Shown here: piece after piece, positions 40,090-48,340 of the stretch
Layout of the letters: every line of letters begins with the position of its first letter
Position numbering within the stretch: the first letter of the stretch is position 1
NCBI GenBank assembly: GCA_903839865.1
Contig: CAIMEE010000512.1
Coordinates: forward strand, 1-48,340
Reading direction: 5' to 3'
From: Enhydrobacter aerosaccus
Lineage (GTDB): Bacteria; Pseudomonadota; Alphaproteobacteria; Reyranellales; Reyranellaceae
Length of the DNA stretch: 48,340 nt
Translations under genes and position numbers: made by a program
Notes under the pieces: generated by a model
What the model saw: the letters and a program-made list of their open reading frames with translations, nothing else
Told to the model about the DNA's origin: nothing
Databases searched by the model: none

Positions 40090-42281
40090 GCGCGCACTCC
40101 CTGGACGACAGGCGCGCGCCGGCCGAGGCGGCGGCTGCCGACCAGCAGCTGGATCAGCAGGATCGCCGCCAGCATCAGCACGATCAACGCGCAGCTGTAG
40201 GCGATGGCGAGGCCGTAATCACCGTTGATGACGCGCAGGATGATGTAGGTCGTGGCGAGATCGTATTCGGCGGTGACGAGGAACACGACGGCGCTCACCG
40301 TCGTGACCGCGCGCACGAAACCATAGACCAGCGCGCCCACGATCGCCGGCCGCAGGAGTGGCATCACGACGTAGAAGAGCGTCTGCGGCGCACGCCCGCG
40401 CAAGGTCGCCGAGGCCTCGTCGAGACTTCGGTCGATCTGGCTCATCGCCGCCATGCCGGCGCGCAGGCCCACCGTCATGTTCCGGAACACGAAGCACAGC
40501 ACGATGATCATCGCCGTGCCGGTGATCTCGAGCGGCGGCACGTTGAAGGCGAAGACATAGGCCACCCCGATCACCGTGCCCGGCACGGCAAAAGAGAGCA
40601 TGGTCGCGAATTCGAGCGCGCCGCGGCCGGCGAAGCGCTGGCGCACCATCAGCCATGCGGCCAGCAGGCCGAGCCCCGCCGTGATGGGGGCGGCGATGGC
40701 CGCGAGCTCGACGGTGGTCCAGAAGGAGTTCCAGGCAGCACCCGACCAGATCAGCCCTTCCGGCGCGCGCTCGATCGCGAAGGCCTTGGCGTAGTGACCG
40801 AGCGTCGGCGTGTAGTCGCGGCCCCAGATCTTCACGAACCCGCCGACAAAGACGAAACCGTAGAGGATCATGGTGAAGCCGGCCCACGGCAGCGCGACCC
40901 ATTGCGCGGCGCGGCGCGCAGCCTTCGGCAGGGGAGTCGGCAAGCCAGAGTCGCCCTTGCCCGAGATCGTTGCATAGGAGCGGGTGCCGACCACGAATCG
41001 CTGAATAAAGAAGGCGCCGAGCGCCAGGCTGAGCAGCACGAGCGCCAGCGCGGCGGCACGGCCGTAATCGAGCTGCGCGCCGACAACGGCGAAATAGATC
41101 TCGGTCGACAGCACGCCGAAGTCGCCCCCGAGCACGATCGGATTGCCGAAATCCGCGATGCTCTCGATGAAGCCCACCAGGAACGCGTTGGCCAGCCCAG
41201 GCCGCATCAGCGGCAGCGACACCGTGACGAATGTGTCCCAACGGTTGGCGCGCAGGGTTTGCGAGGCCTCCTCCAGGGTCGGGCTCACGCCCTCGACCAC
41301 GCCGATCAGCACGAGGAAGGCGACGGGCGTGAAGGCGAAGAGCTGGGCGAGAAGAACGCCGGGAAAACCGTAGATCCAGCGCGTCGAGGCGACGCCGAAA
41401 CCCCAGTCGAGGAACTGGTTCACCAGTCCCGAACGGCCGAACACGAGGATCAGCGCCAGGCCGATCACGAACGGCGGCGTGATGATCGGCAGCACCGTCA
41501 GCACACGCAGCGTCTTCTTAAAGCGGAAATCGGTACGTGTGGCGATCAGCGCGAAAGCCAGGCCCAGCGCGGTCGAGCCGATGCCGCAGCAAAGCGCCAA
41601 TACAAGAGTGTTCCAGAACACGCCGCAGCCGCCGCCGCCCCACAGGCAGCGCAGGCTCCAGATCTTGGCTTCCGCCAGACGCTGCGCGGCCAGCAGCGGT
41701 TGCCAGGCGCCGTCGGAATTCTGAAAGGCCTGCGCCAGGATGTGCAGGATCGGCCAGGCGGTGAAGAGCAGGATCGAGGCCGTCACCGCCGTCATCGCGC
41801 CCGCCACGAATCCGTCGCCGCCGAACGCGCCGCGCAGGGCAAGGCCGATCGCCAGCAGCGACAACAGCGCGATCAGCACCAGCGTCGCGCCCGCGCCAAT
41901 GCCGACCTGGCGTTGCTCCATCTCGCCGAACAGCGCCACCAGCCACCCCGCCGTCCAGCCACGCAGGCCGATCGCGAAGGCCTGCAGCCCGAACAGGACG
42001 ATGCCCACCGCCGCGCCACCGGCCAGCAGCGTGCCGCGACGCTCGGCCTTCAGCGGCAGGATCGCGATGGCAAGGCACCACAGCAAAGAAGCGAACACCG
42101 GTGCCAGCCACCATCGGCCGTGGACTGCCATCTGCGCCACGCCATCGGCATAGTCCTCGGACGACCACAGTCCCGACAGCCAGGCCCCGGTGCCCAGCCC
42201 CTCCTGCAGCGCGTACCACGGCAGCACGATCGCGCCGGCGAGGCCCGCGAGTGACCAGAGAAGGGCTGGCCGCGCGTTCAT
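40086..42281 (-). CDS. Iron-type ABC permease, long form (FbpB family)
   Basis: A 731-residue inner-membrane protein, about 170-180 residues longer than the other two permeases in this window. The two core permease domains carry EAA loops 'VSPTLEEASQTLRANRWDTFVTV' and 'DRSLDEASATLRGRAPQTLFYVV'. The extra N-terminal part holds several additional hydrophobic segments ('SLAGLAGAIVLPWYAL', 'PVFASLLWCLAIAILPL', 'GGAAVGIVLFGLQAFAIGL', 'LVLIALLSLLAIGLAL'), so the total is probably well above 12 spans. Start ATG 42281 overlaps the binding-protein stop as ATGA. Long FbpB forms with this N-terminal region also occur in relatives of the AfuB type. Confidence 0.87.
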   Translation of the reverse strand: MNARPALLWSLAGLAGAIVLPWYALQEGLGTGAWLSGLWSSEDYADGVAQMAVHGRWWLAPVFASLLWCLAIAILPLKAERRGTLLAGGAAVGIVLFGLQAFAIGLRGWTAGWLVALFGEMEQRQVGIGAGATLVLIALLSLLAIGLALRGAFGGDGFVAGAMTAVTASILLFTAWPILHILAQAFQNSDGAWQPLLAAQRLAEAKIWSLRCLWGGGGCGVFWNTLVLALCCGIGSTALGLAFALIATRTDFRFKKTLRVLTVLPIITPPFVIGLALILVFGRSGLVNQFLDWGFGVASTRWIYGFPGVLLAQLFAFTPVAFLVLIGVVEGVSPTLEEASQTLRANRWDTFVTVSLPLMRPGLANAFLVGFIESIADFGNPIVLGGDFGVLSTEIYFAVVGAQLDYGRAAALALVLLSLALGAFFIQRFVVGTRSYATISGKGDSGLPTPLPKAARRAAQWVALPWAGFTMILYGFVFVGGFVKIWGRDYTPTLGHYAKAFAIERAPEGLIWSGAAWNSFWTTVELAAIAAPITAGLGLLAAWLMVRQRFAGRGALEFATMLSFAVPGTVIGVAYVFAFNVPPLEITGTAMIIVLCFVFRNMTVGLRAGMAAMSQIDRSLDEASATLRGRAPQTLFYVVMPLLRPAIVGALVYGFVRAVTTVSAVVFLVTAEYDLATTYIILRVINGDYGLAIAYSCALIVLMLAAILLIQLLVGSRRLGRRAPVVQGVRA

Positions 42282-43312
42282 GGCTTGGGCAGGTTGCCCA
42301 CTTCGGTGTCCCAGCGCTGGATCAGCCGCTTGCGCTCGGACGACTTGCCGTACTTCGCCTGGTCGTAGTCGATCAGCTTCATGTCGGCGAACTTGGGCGC
42401 CTCCGGCGGCACGGGCGTCGCCTTGTTGGACGGCACCTGGAACTGCTTGGCCTGGGCTTCGAGCTTCTGCGCCTCGGGCGTCAGCGCCCAGTCGTAGAAT
42501 TTCTTCGCGTTGGCGAGGTTGCGCGCACCCTTGACGATGCTCATCGAGCCGATCTCGTAGCCCGTGCCCTCGCACGGCGTCGCGGTCTTCACCGGGAAGC
42601 CCGCCAGCGCCTCGGTCACACCGTCATGCACGAAGGAGATGCTGACGCTGGTCTCACCGCGCGCCACCGCCTTCATCGGCGCCGTGCCCGAACGGGTATA
42701 GGCATTGATGTTCTGGTGCATCTTCTTGAGATAGTCGAACGCCTTTTCCTCGCCCATCAACTGCACCAGCGTCGCGATCGCGACATAGGCCGTGCCCGAC
42801 GAATTGGGATTGGCCATCTGGATTTCGCCCTTGAACTCGGGCTTCAGCAGGTCGGCCCAGCAGGCCGGCGGCGCCGCCTTCTTCTTCGCGAGCAACTCGG
42901 TGTTGAAGCCGTAGCCCAGCGCGCCGGCATAGATGCCCACCGTCTTGCCGCCCGAGTCGGTGTTCTGCTTCACCGCCCAGGGATGCAGCTCCGCGAGCTT
43001 CGGCGACTTGTAGACTTCGGTCAGGTTTTCTTCGGCGGCCTGCAGATGCGGGTCGCCGGTGCCGCCGAACCAGACGTCGCCCTTGGGGTTCTGCGCTTCG
43101 GCCTTGAGCTGGGCGATCGTCTCGCCCGAGCCCTTTTGGGTCATCGAGACCTTGATTCCCGAGGCTTTCTGGAACTCCGCGGCGGCCAGGGTGCACCATT
43201 CGACCTGCACGGAGCAGTAGACGTTCACAACGCCCTGCGCCGACGCAGGCGCAGCGGAGAGCGCGAGCGCCGTCGCGGCAGCGGCGATAAGCCAGCGGTT
43301 GGTCGGGATCAT
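42278..43312 (-). CDS. AfuA-like periplasmic binding protein
   Basis: A 344-residue exported protein: signal 'WLIAAAATALALSAAPASA', then 'NVYCSVQVEWCTLAAAEFQKASGIKV', 'GSGETIAQLKAEAQNPKGDVWFGGTGDPHLQAAEE' and 'PCEGTGYEIGSMSIVKGARN'. These landmarks match the AfuA branch rather than FbpA: no vicinal Tyr pair is present, and AfuA itself is known to bind sugar phosphates. Ferric iron is therefore an unlikely ligand. It heads the second importer in the tandem A-B-C-A-B-C run, 9 bp after the first ATPase gene. Confidence 0.87.
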   Translation of the reverse strand: MIPTNRWLIAAAATALALSAAPASAQGVVNVYCSVQVEWCTLAAAEFQKASGIKVSMTQKGSGETIAQLKAEAQNPKGDVWFGGTGDPHLQAAEENLTEVYKSPKLAELHPWAVKQNTDSGGKTVGIYAGALGYGFNTELLAKKKAAPPACWADLLKPEFKGEIQMANPNSSGTAYVAIATLVQLMGEEKAFDYLKKMHQNINAYTRSGTAPMKAVARGETSVSISFVHDGVTEALAGFPVKTATPCEGTGYEIGSMSIVKGARNLANAKKFYDWALTPEAQKLEAQAKQFQVPSNKATPVPPEAPKFADMKLIDYDQAKYGKSSERKRLIQRWDTEVGNLPKP

Positions 43313-43321
43313 GTCTTGCTC

Positions 43322-44383
43322 CTATGTCAGAAGGTGAATGTTAGCGGGATCGAAGCTCAGGCGGACGGACGCCCCAACGTCGAACGCGGCGCCCCTGAAG
43401 GCATCGCTGCGGCAGGCCTGGATCTTCGTGTTGCCGAACTGGATGTCGTAGTCGGTCTTCTCGCCGAGGAACGTGCGCTGGAGCACACGCCCCGTGCCCG
43501 CTTCGCCTGCTCCCGCGGCAGTGAGGTCGATCATTTCCGGCCGCACGACCAGACGTACCGTCGACCCGACCGGCCGGCCTGTCGAGAGCGGCAACTGTTG
43601 GCCTTCGATCTCGACTTCGCTTGCAGATGCGACGCGCCCGTCGAGAAGATTCGTGCGGCCGATGAACCGCGCCACGAACTCCGTCTTCGGTTTGTAATAG
43701 AGATCGGACGCGGTGCCATCCTGCACGATCTGCCCGCGCTCCATGACGGCGATGCGATCGGAGATCGCCATCGCTTCTTCCTGATCGTGCGTCACATAGA
43801 CCGTGGTGATGCCGATGCGCTTCTGCAGCGACCGGATCTGCTCGCGCATCTCGACCCGGAGCTTGGCATCGAGATTGGACAGGGGCTCGTCGAACAGCAG
43901 GACCTTGGGCTGGAACACGACGGCTCGAGCCAGCGCCACACGCTGCTGCTCGCCGCCCGACATCTGGTGCGGTTGCTGGCGTTCGTAGTTGGCGAGCCCG
44001 ACCACGCCCAGCACGTCCGTCACGGCGCGCTTGATCGACGCCTCGTCCTTGCCCTGCACGCGCAGCGCATAGGCCACGTTCTCGAACACCGACAAATGCG
44101 GGAACAGCGCGTAATTCTGGAAGACGAATCCGATGCCGCGACGATTGGGCAGGACGTGAGTCACGTCCTTGCCGTCGATCGAGATCGTGCCGGCGTCGGG
44201 CTCCTCGAAGCCCGCGATCATGCGCAAGGTGGTGGACTTGCCGCAGCCCGAGGGCCCCAGCAGCGTGAGCAATTCGCCTTCGGCGACGGCGAGAGTGACG
44301 TCGCGCACGGCATAGACCTCGCCCTTCACCGTATGATCGAAGCGCTTGGAAACGCCCGAGAGCTGGATGCTGACCCTTGCCAT
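43322..44383 (-). CDS. Iron/spermidine-type ABC transporter ATPase
   Basis: A 353-residue ATPase: Walker A 'GPSGCGKSTTLRM', 'FVFQNYALFPHLSVFENVAYAL', signature 'MSGGEQQRVALARAV', Walker B 'LLFDEPLSNLDAKLR', H-loop 'YVTHDQEEAMAISDR', and a TOBE domain with 'LVVRPEMIDLTAAGAG'. Starts 3 bp after the permease stop in the first tandem importer. It is similar to but distinct from the other two ATPases, so the systems are paralogous, not identical copies. Confidence 0.9.
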   Translation of the reverse strand: MARVSIQLSGVSKRFDHTVKGEVYAVRDVTLAVAEGELLTLLGPSGCGKSTTLRMIAGFEEPDAGTISIDGKDVTHVLPNRRGIGFVFQNYALFPHLSVFENVAYALRVQGKDEASIKRAVTDVLGVVGLANYERQQPHQMSGGEQQRVALARAVVFQPKVLLFDEPLSNLDAKLRVEMREQIRSLQKRIGITTVYVTHDQEEAMAISDRIAVMERGQIVQDGTASDLYYKPKTEFVARFIGRTNLLDGRVASASEVEIEGQQLPLSTGRPVGSTVRLVVRPEMIDLTAAGAGEAGTGRVLQRTFLGEKTDYDIQFGNTKIQACRSDAFRGAAFDVGASVRLSFDPANIHLLT

Positions 44384-44386
44384 GCC

Positions 44387-46087
44387 CTACCCCCCGAGAA
44401 AGCTGCGCGCCGCGGTGCCGGCCGTCGGCGCCCGAAAGCGCGCCAGCACGGCGCTCAAGGCAGCCACGACGATGAAGACGACCACGATCACGAATACCGA
44501 GAAGGCGGCGGCCGGCCCCAACGCCAGCTCCGTCATGTTCTCCAGGATGCGCACGGTGATCAGCGTCCAGGAGATCGACACCAGGAAGATCGTGGCGCTG
44601 ATCGCCGTCATCGAGCGAATGAAGACGACGCCGAGACCTGCGAAGAAGGCCGGCGCGATCAGCGGCAGGGTCACGCGGCGGAAGGTCTCGCCGCTGCCCG
44701 CCCCCAGGCTCGACGAGGCCTCTTCCAGGCTGCGGTCGATCTGCTGCAACAGGGCTACTGTCGCGCGAATGCCCGTCGGGCTGTAGCGAAAGACGTAGCA
44801 GGCCACGATGATCATCGCGCCGCCGGTCAGCGCGATCGGCGGATCGTTGAAAGCGATCAGGTAGCCGATGCCCACGATCGTGCCGGGCAGGGCGTAATTG
44901 ATCATCGCGACCAGTTCCATGGCACGGCGGCCCGGGAAACTCTTGCGCGCGATCAGGTAGCCCACCAGCACGCCGTAGAAGCCGCCGAGCGGCATGCCAA
45001 TGGCCGCGATGATCAGCGTGTCGCGGATCGCCGGGAGCCCCTCGGTGAAGATCACGTGGTAGTGCGCAAGGGTGAAACTGTTGTTGGCGCCGAAGGCCAC
45101 GACCAGCGAGGCATAGACGAGAAGTCCGTAGAAATAGGCGATCAGCGCCGCGACCGCGAAGCAGCCCGCGATCAACAGCACGCCCGCCCACGGCGCCAGC
45201 GCGCGCGTGCGCGAGCGTTGCCCTACCTTGCCTGTCACGGTGACATAGGTTCGACGACCTACCCAATAACGCTGCAGGAAGAACACGAACGCGGCCGGCA
45301 CCAGCAGCACCAGCGACAGAACAGCGCCACCCTTGAAGTCGAACAGGCCGGTGATCTGCAGATAGGCTTCCGTGGGCAGCACCGGGAAGCCGTTGCCGCC
45401 CAGGATCAGCGGCGTCGCGAAATCGGCCAGCGATGCGGCGAACAGCAACAGGAAGGCGTTGGCGAAACCGGGCACGGCGAGCGGCAAGGTGACCGTGCGA
45501 AAGATCCGGCCGCGCGAGCCGCCCAGGCTGAAGGCCATCTCCTCCAGGTTGGGATCGATCGCCGCCAGGATTGGACGCAGCGTGAGATAGGCGATCGGGA
45601 AGTAGGTCAGCGTCTCGGCGAGCGCCGTGCTCCAGAAACCATAGGGCGAGACGTTGCCCAGCCCGAGCAGATCGTGGCTGATGAAGCCCTTGGGTCCGAA
45701 CGAGAAGATGATCGAGATCGACGTCGTGAACGGCGGCGAGACCAGCGGCAACAGCACCACGGCATCGAGCAAGGTCAGCCAATGCCGCCCGAGGCCGGCG
45801 CGCACGGCGGTGAAGGCAAACAGGAAGCCGAGCGCCGTGCCCGCAATGCCGACAGCCGTCGCGAGAATCAGACTATTGGCGAGCGCCGTGCGGTGACCGG
45901 CATTGCCCACGGCCTCGAGCAGCGGCCCCAGCGTGAACCTGCCTTCGTCGACGAACGCGCGCGCCAACAGCTCGACCAGCGGGAACAGCACGAACAGCGC
46001 GAGCAGGATCCACACCACCAGGATGGTAGTGAGCAGCACCGGATCGCGCGCGACCCGGCGCCACGAAACGCTCGACGCGGCGGCCAC
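44387..46087 (-). CDS. Iron-type ABC transporter permease (FbpB family)
   Basis: A 566-residue inner-membrane permease of two fused halves. EAA loops: 'DPNLEEMAFSLGGSRGRIFRTV' in the first half and 'DRSLEEASSSLGAGSGETFRRV' in the second. First span 'VLLTTILVVWILLALFVLFPL'. Starts 2 bp after the binding-protein stop, so expression of the channel follows the binding protein closely. Probable inner-membrane channel of the first tandem importer. Confidence 0.88.
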   Translation of the reverse strand: MAAASSVSWRRVARDPVLLTTILVVWILLALFVLFPLVELLARAFVDEGRFTLGPLLEAVGNAGHRTALANSLILATAVGIAGTALGFLFAFTAVRAGLGRHWLTLLDAVVLLPLVSPPFTTSISIIFSFGPKGFISHDLLGLGNVSPYGFWSTALAETLTYFPIAYLTLRPILAAIDPNLEEMAFSLGGSRGRIFRTVTLPLAVPGFANAFLLLFAASLADFATPLILGGNGFPVLPTEAYLQITGLFDFKGGAVLSLVLLVPAAFVFFLQRYWVGRRTYVTVTGKVGQRSRTRALAPWAGVLLIAGCFAVAALIAYFYGLLVYASLVVAFGANNSFTLAHYHVIFTEGLPAIRDTLIIAAIGMPLGGFYGVLVGYLIARKSFPGRRAMELVAMINYALPGTIVGIGYLIAFNDPPIALTGGAMIIVACYVFRYSPTGIRATVALLQQIDRSLEEASSSLGAGSGETFRRVTLPLIAPAFFAGLGVVFIRSMTAISATIFLVSISWTLITVRILENMTELALGPAAAFSVFVIVVVFIVVAALSAVLARFRAPTAGTAARSFLGG

Positions 46088-46089
46088 GG

Positions 46090-47103
46090 TTACTGGCCCG
46101 GCAGCACTTCCTTGACCCAGCGCTCGACGATGCGCTTGCGATTGGCGCCGGCGTATTCGTCGTCGATCGGGAAGATCTTGGCGTCCTTCAGCACTTCGGC
46201 CAACGACGCCTCGGTCTTCACGTCAGGATGGGCCGGCACGAAGTTGACCTTGTGCTCGGCGAGCTTGGACTGCATCGCCGCGCTCGTGGCGAAGTCGATC
46301 AGCTTCTTGCCCGCCTCGGGGTTCTTGGCACCCTTGATCAGGGCAATGGCTTCGGCCGAGCTGCCGATGCCCTCCTTCGGGAAGCTCACGACGACGTCGT
46401 AGCCCTTGGCCTTGGTCTCGAGCGCGTCGACGATGAAGAAGATGCCGCCGCCTGCCTGGCCGAGACCGACCGGCAAGGTGCCGCCGCCGCCACTCTTGGT
46501 ATAGACCTGCACGTTCTGCCGCAGCTTCTTCAGGTACGCGAACGTCTTCTCCTCGTCGCGCTTGTTCACTTCGAGCACGGAGAAGATGCGCGTCACCGCC
46601 GTGCCGGAGGTACGGGCGTCGGCCATCTGCAGCATGTTCTTGTAGGCCGGGTTCAGCAGGTCGTCCCACGACGCCGGAGGCTTCAGGTTGTTGGACTTGA
46701 GGAAAGCCGCGTTGGTCATGAACACCAGCGGATCGTCGGCGATCGCGGTCCACTGTCCGTCGGCCTGCTTGAAGCGGGCCGGAAGCTTGGCGAAGGACGG
46801 CGACTTGTAGGGCTCGAAGATGCCTTCCTTGATGCCCGCCGCGAAGGTCTCGACCGGACCACCGAACAGCACGTCGACCCGCGGATTGTTCTTTTCGGCG
46901 ATCACCCGTGAGAGTGCTTCGCCCGAGGAGAAGCGCAGGAAGTTGACCTTGATGCCGGTCTGCTTCTCGAACTCCTGGAACATGGGCCGGGCGTAGTTCT
47001 CGGGCCAGATCGTGTAGACGTTCAGCGGATCGGCGGCCTGGACGGCCGCCATCCCCGAGAGCCAGACCGCAGCGGCCGTGGCCAGCAAACGCACGTATTT
47101 CAT
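46090..47103 (-). CDS. Periplasmic binding protein, iron-type ABC importer
   Basis: A 337-residue exported protein: signal 'VRLLATAAAVWLSGMAAVQA', then 'NVYTIWPENYARPMFQEFEKQTGIKV' and 'NPRVDVLFGGPVETFAAGIKEGIFEPYKSP'. Like the other two binding proteins of this type it lacks the Tyr-Tyr ferric-iron pair ('GGGIFFIVDALE' occupies that region). First gene of the six-gene run. The ATG at 47103 is preceded by GGAGGAA in a possible RNA fold (see regulatory feature), so translation of the whole run could be controlled here. Confidence 0.86.
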   Translation of the reverse strand: MKYVRLLATAAAVWLSGMAAVQAADPLNVYTIWPENYARPMFQEFEKQTGIKVNFLRFSSGEALSRVIAEKNNPRVDVLFGGPVETFAAGIKEGIFEPYKSPSFAKLPARFKQADGQWTAIADDPLVFMTNAAFLKSNNLKPPASWDDLLNPAYKNMLQMADARTSGTAVTRIFSVLEVNKRDEEKTFAYLKKLRQNVQVYTKSGGGGTLPVGLGQAGGGIFFIVDALETKAKGYDVVVSFPKEGIGSSAEAIALIKGAKNPEAGKKLIDFATSAAMQSKLAEHKVNFVPAHPDVKTEASLAEVLKDAKIFPIDDEYAGANRKRIVERWVKEVLPGQ

Positions 47104-47143
47104 TGGTTCCTCCCCAATGTGACAGTTTTATTACTTGGAGGAA
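47101..47143 (-). promoter_or_regulatory. Possible translation-control RNA fold at start of importer run
   Basis: On the mRNA (minus strand) CAUUGG-GGAGGAA-CCAAUG forms a 6-bp stem whose 7-nt loop is the Shine-Dalgarno and whose 3' arm ends with the AUG start codon. An upstream segment UUCCUCC (47137-47143), 17 nt before the stem, is perfectly complementary to that loop, allowing a pseudoknot that would cover the ribosome site. Function is inferred. Confidence 0.45.
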
Positions 47144-47195
47144 TATTGGCCCGTGCCGTGAGCGGCGTCCATTGGAGACGCGAACCCGCGCGACG

Positions 47196-47660
47196 TTATT
47201 TCTGGCCGCGCTTCAGCCGTTGGATCGCCTCGTCGAGCGCCGACAGGAAGCGCGACTTGTCGCGCTGGGCCATGGGCTTCGGCCCGCCCGTGATCTCGCC
47301 CATTGCGCGCAGGTTCGACATCAGCTCGCGGTTGGCCATCGCCATGCCGATCGAGGCCTTGGTGAACGGCACACCGGTGTTGCCGATCACCGACGCGCCC
47401 GCCTTGAGGCTGCGGTCGGCGAGCGGGATGTCGGCGGTGACCACGATGTCGCTCGCGCCCACCCGTTCGGCGATCCAGTTGTCCGCCGCATCGAAACTGT
47501 CGCTCACCACCACCTGCTCGATGCGCGGGTCGCGCGGCACGTTCATGTAGGCGTTGCTGACGACGTAGACCTTGAGGCTATAGCGCTCGGCCACGCGGTA
47601 GATCTCCGCCTTCACCGGACAGGCGTCCGCGTCGATGTAGATCGAAATCGAGTCGGTCAA
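47196..47660 (-). CDS. YaiI/YqxD (DUF188) family protein
   Basis: A 154-residue protein. The family signature is '[22 protein letters not shown]' near the N-terminus (Asp-Ala-Asp-Ala-Cys-Pro-Val), then '[40 protein letters not shown]' and '[19 protein letters not shown]'. The D-x-D pairs resemble a PIN/FLAP-like nuclease fold, though activity of YaiI proteins is not established. The best start is a TTG at 47660 overlapping the amidohydrolase stop (TTGA), which gives the family's usual length (E. coli YaiI about 152). Confidence 0.87.
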   Translation of the reverse strand: MTDSISIYIDADACPVKAEIYRVAERYSLKVYVVSNAYMNVPRDPRIEQVVVSDSFDAADNWIAERVGASDIVVTADIPLADRSLKAGASVIGNTGVPFTKASIGMAMANRELMSNLRAMGEITGGPKPMAQRDKSRFLSALDEAIQRLKRGQK

Positions 47661-48340
47661 AAGTCGTAGAGCCGTGCGGGATTGTCGACCAGGATCTTGT
47701 GGCGCACCTTCTCGTCCGGCGCCCACTTGCCCAAGAGGTCGAGCGTCGGGCCGGTCTTGATCATGCGCTCGTACAGGTGAACGTGCGGCCAGTCGGTGCC
47801 CCACAGCATGCGGTCGGGATTGGCCGCGATCAGCGCCTGCGGCATCTCCATCGTGTCGCTGTAATTGTCGAGATCGTCGCTGTTGCGATAGGCGCCCGAG
47901 AGCTTCACGTAGGCGCCGCCCTTCACCAGCCCGAGCAGCGCCGCGAAGGCCGGCGTCTTGGGGCCACCTTTGTGGTGGATGCTGGCGATATGATCGATCG
48001 AGAACGGCAGCTTCAGTCTGGCGATGCGGGGCGCGAATTCGACCAGGCGCTCGGGTCCGATCAGGAACTGCAGGTGCCAGCCCATCGGCTTCAGCCGCTC
48101 GGCCAGGTGATCGACGGCGTCGAAGCCCACGCCGCCGCCCAGCACGAGATTGATGCGCAGGCCCCGCACGCCGGCGTCATGCAGCATCTTGAGTTCCGCA
48201 TCGGAGACATCGGCGGCGCAGACGCCGACGCCGCGCAGCCGCTTGGGATGCTTGCGCAGCACGTCGACGACGTAGCTGTTGTCGGTGCCGTGCATGCTCA
48301 CCTGTACCAGCACGCCGCGATCGAGGCCGAGGCCGTCGAG
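47657..48340 (-). CDS. Amidohydrolase family protein, 5' end outside window
   Basis: About 227 codons are present, continuing past the right edge; the frame is open to 48340. It reads '...[23 protein letters not shown]', '[39 protein letters not shown]', '[15 protein letters not shown]' and '[17 protein letters not shown]'. These match metal-dependent hydrolases of the 2-pyrone-4,6-dicarboxylate lactonase-like (LigI/amidohydrolase-2) group, with the Asp of GTDWPH as the catalytic residue; the N-terminal HxH is beyond the window. Such enzymes hydrolyse lactones or decarboxylate in aromatic catabolism. Confidence 0.82.
   Translation of the reverse strand, partial: LDGLGLDRGVLVQVSMHGTDNSYVVDVLRKHPKRLRGVGVCAADVSDAELKMLHDAGVRGLRINLVLGGGVGFDAVDHLAERLKPMGWHLQFLIGPERLVEFAPRIARLKLPFSIDHIASIHHKGGPKTPAFAALLGLVKGGAYVKLSGAYRNSDDLDNYSDTMEMPQALIAANPDRMLWGTDWPHVHLYERMIKTGPTLDLLGKWAPDEKVRHKILVDNPARLYDF

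Noticed and set aside
42101..46402. Very long open frame (over 1400 codons) on the plus strand opposite the importer run
   Set aside because: It is antisense to a run of clear ABC genes, is rich in Arg/Gly/His/Asp without any domain pattern, and reflects the GC-rich third positions of the real genes.

Overview
The window is about 66% GC by eye, densely packed on both strands, and rich in periplasmic binding proteins, ABC importers and luciferase-like monooxygenases (LLM). This gene content and the short ATGA/GTGA gene overlaps suggest a soil or freshwater alphaproteobacterium with a broad scavenging metabolism. A Reyranella- or Bradyrhizobium-like organism is possible, but that is inference only. 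I saw no rRNA, tRNA, CRISPR array, insertion sequence or replication origin. No gene-free stretch exceeds about 170 bp.

Layout. 1-1936: one partial and two complete LLM oxidoreductases. 2020-2296: a solitary FitA-like antitoxin behind four tandem 8-bp palindromes. 9552 down to 2325 (minus strand): threonine synthase-like enzyme, two more LLM enzymes and an ABC_sub_bind protein in an overlapping operon, then two transglutaminase-like proteins and a class V aminotransferase. 9584-14293 (plus): histone-deacetylase-like hydrolase, a two-barrel OprB-type porin and a peptide-type binding protein. 20093 down to 14299 (minus): an enolase-superfamily enzyme followed by a complete branched-chain-amino-acid-type (Liv) importer, which looks like an uptake-plus-catabolism operon. 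20154-23376 (plus): quinone-oxidoreductase-like reductase, HutD, ketopantoate reductase and a ModA-like binding protein. 25023 down to 23384 (minus): cupin and class III aminotransferase, with a HAD hydrolase diverging at 25075.

25741-27327 is compositionally different (more AT-rich). It holds a small membrane protein and a frameshifted gene resembling the polymorphic-toxin type 44 domain, and is bordered by an array of CTCGCGAG palindromes. I read it as an acquired toxin/immunity cassette. 27328-29333: ClpP-like periplasmic protein, divergent SDR and DsbA-family protein. 29340-32528: AsmA. 32538-47103 holds three 'iron-type' ABC importers: one as A-C-B (36206 to 32538) and two in tandem as A-B-C-A-B-C (47103 to 39040). 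Between them are a peptide-type binding protein and a TctC/Bug binding protein on the plus strand. The window ends with a YaiI-family protein and a truncated amidohydrolase.

Items most worth a second look: the four-fold TGATATCA operator on an antitoxin without a toxin; the G7-tract frameshift in the toxin-like gene, whose true start lies upstream with a strong Shine-Dalgarno; the CTCGCGAG array at the cassette edge; a possible pseudoknot over the start of the 46090-47103 binding protein; a dispersed intergenic inverted repeat present at 1949 and 38923; and the fused double-barrel porin.
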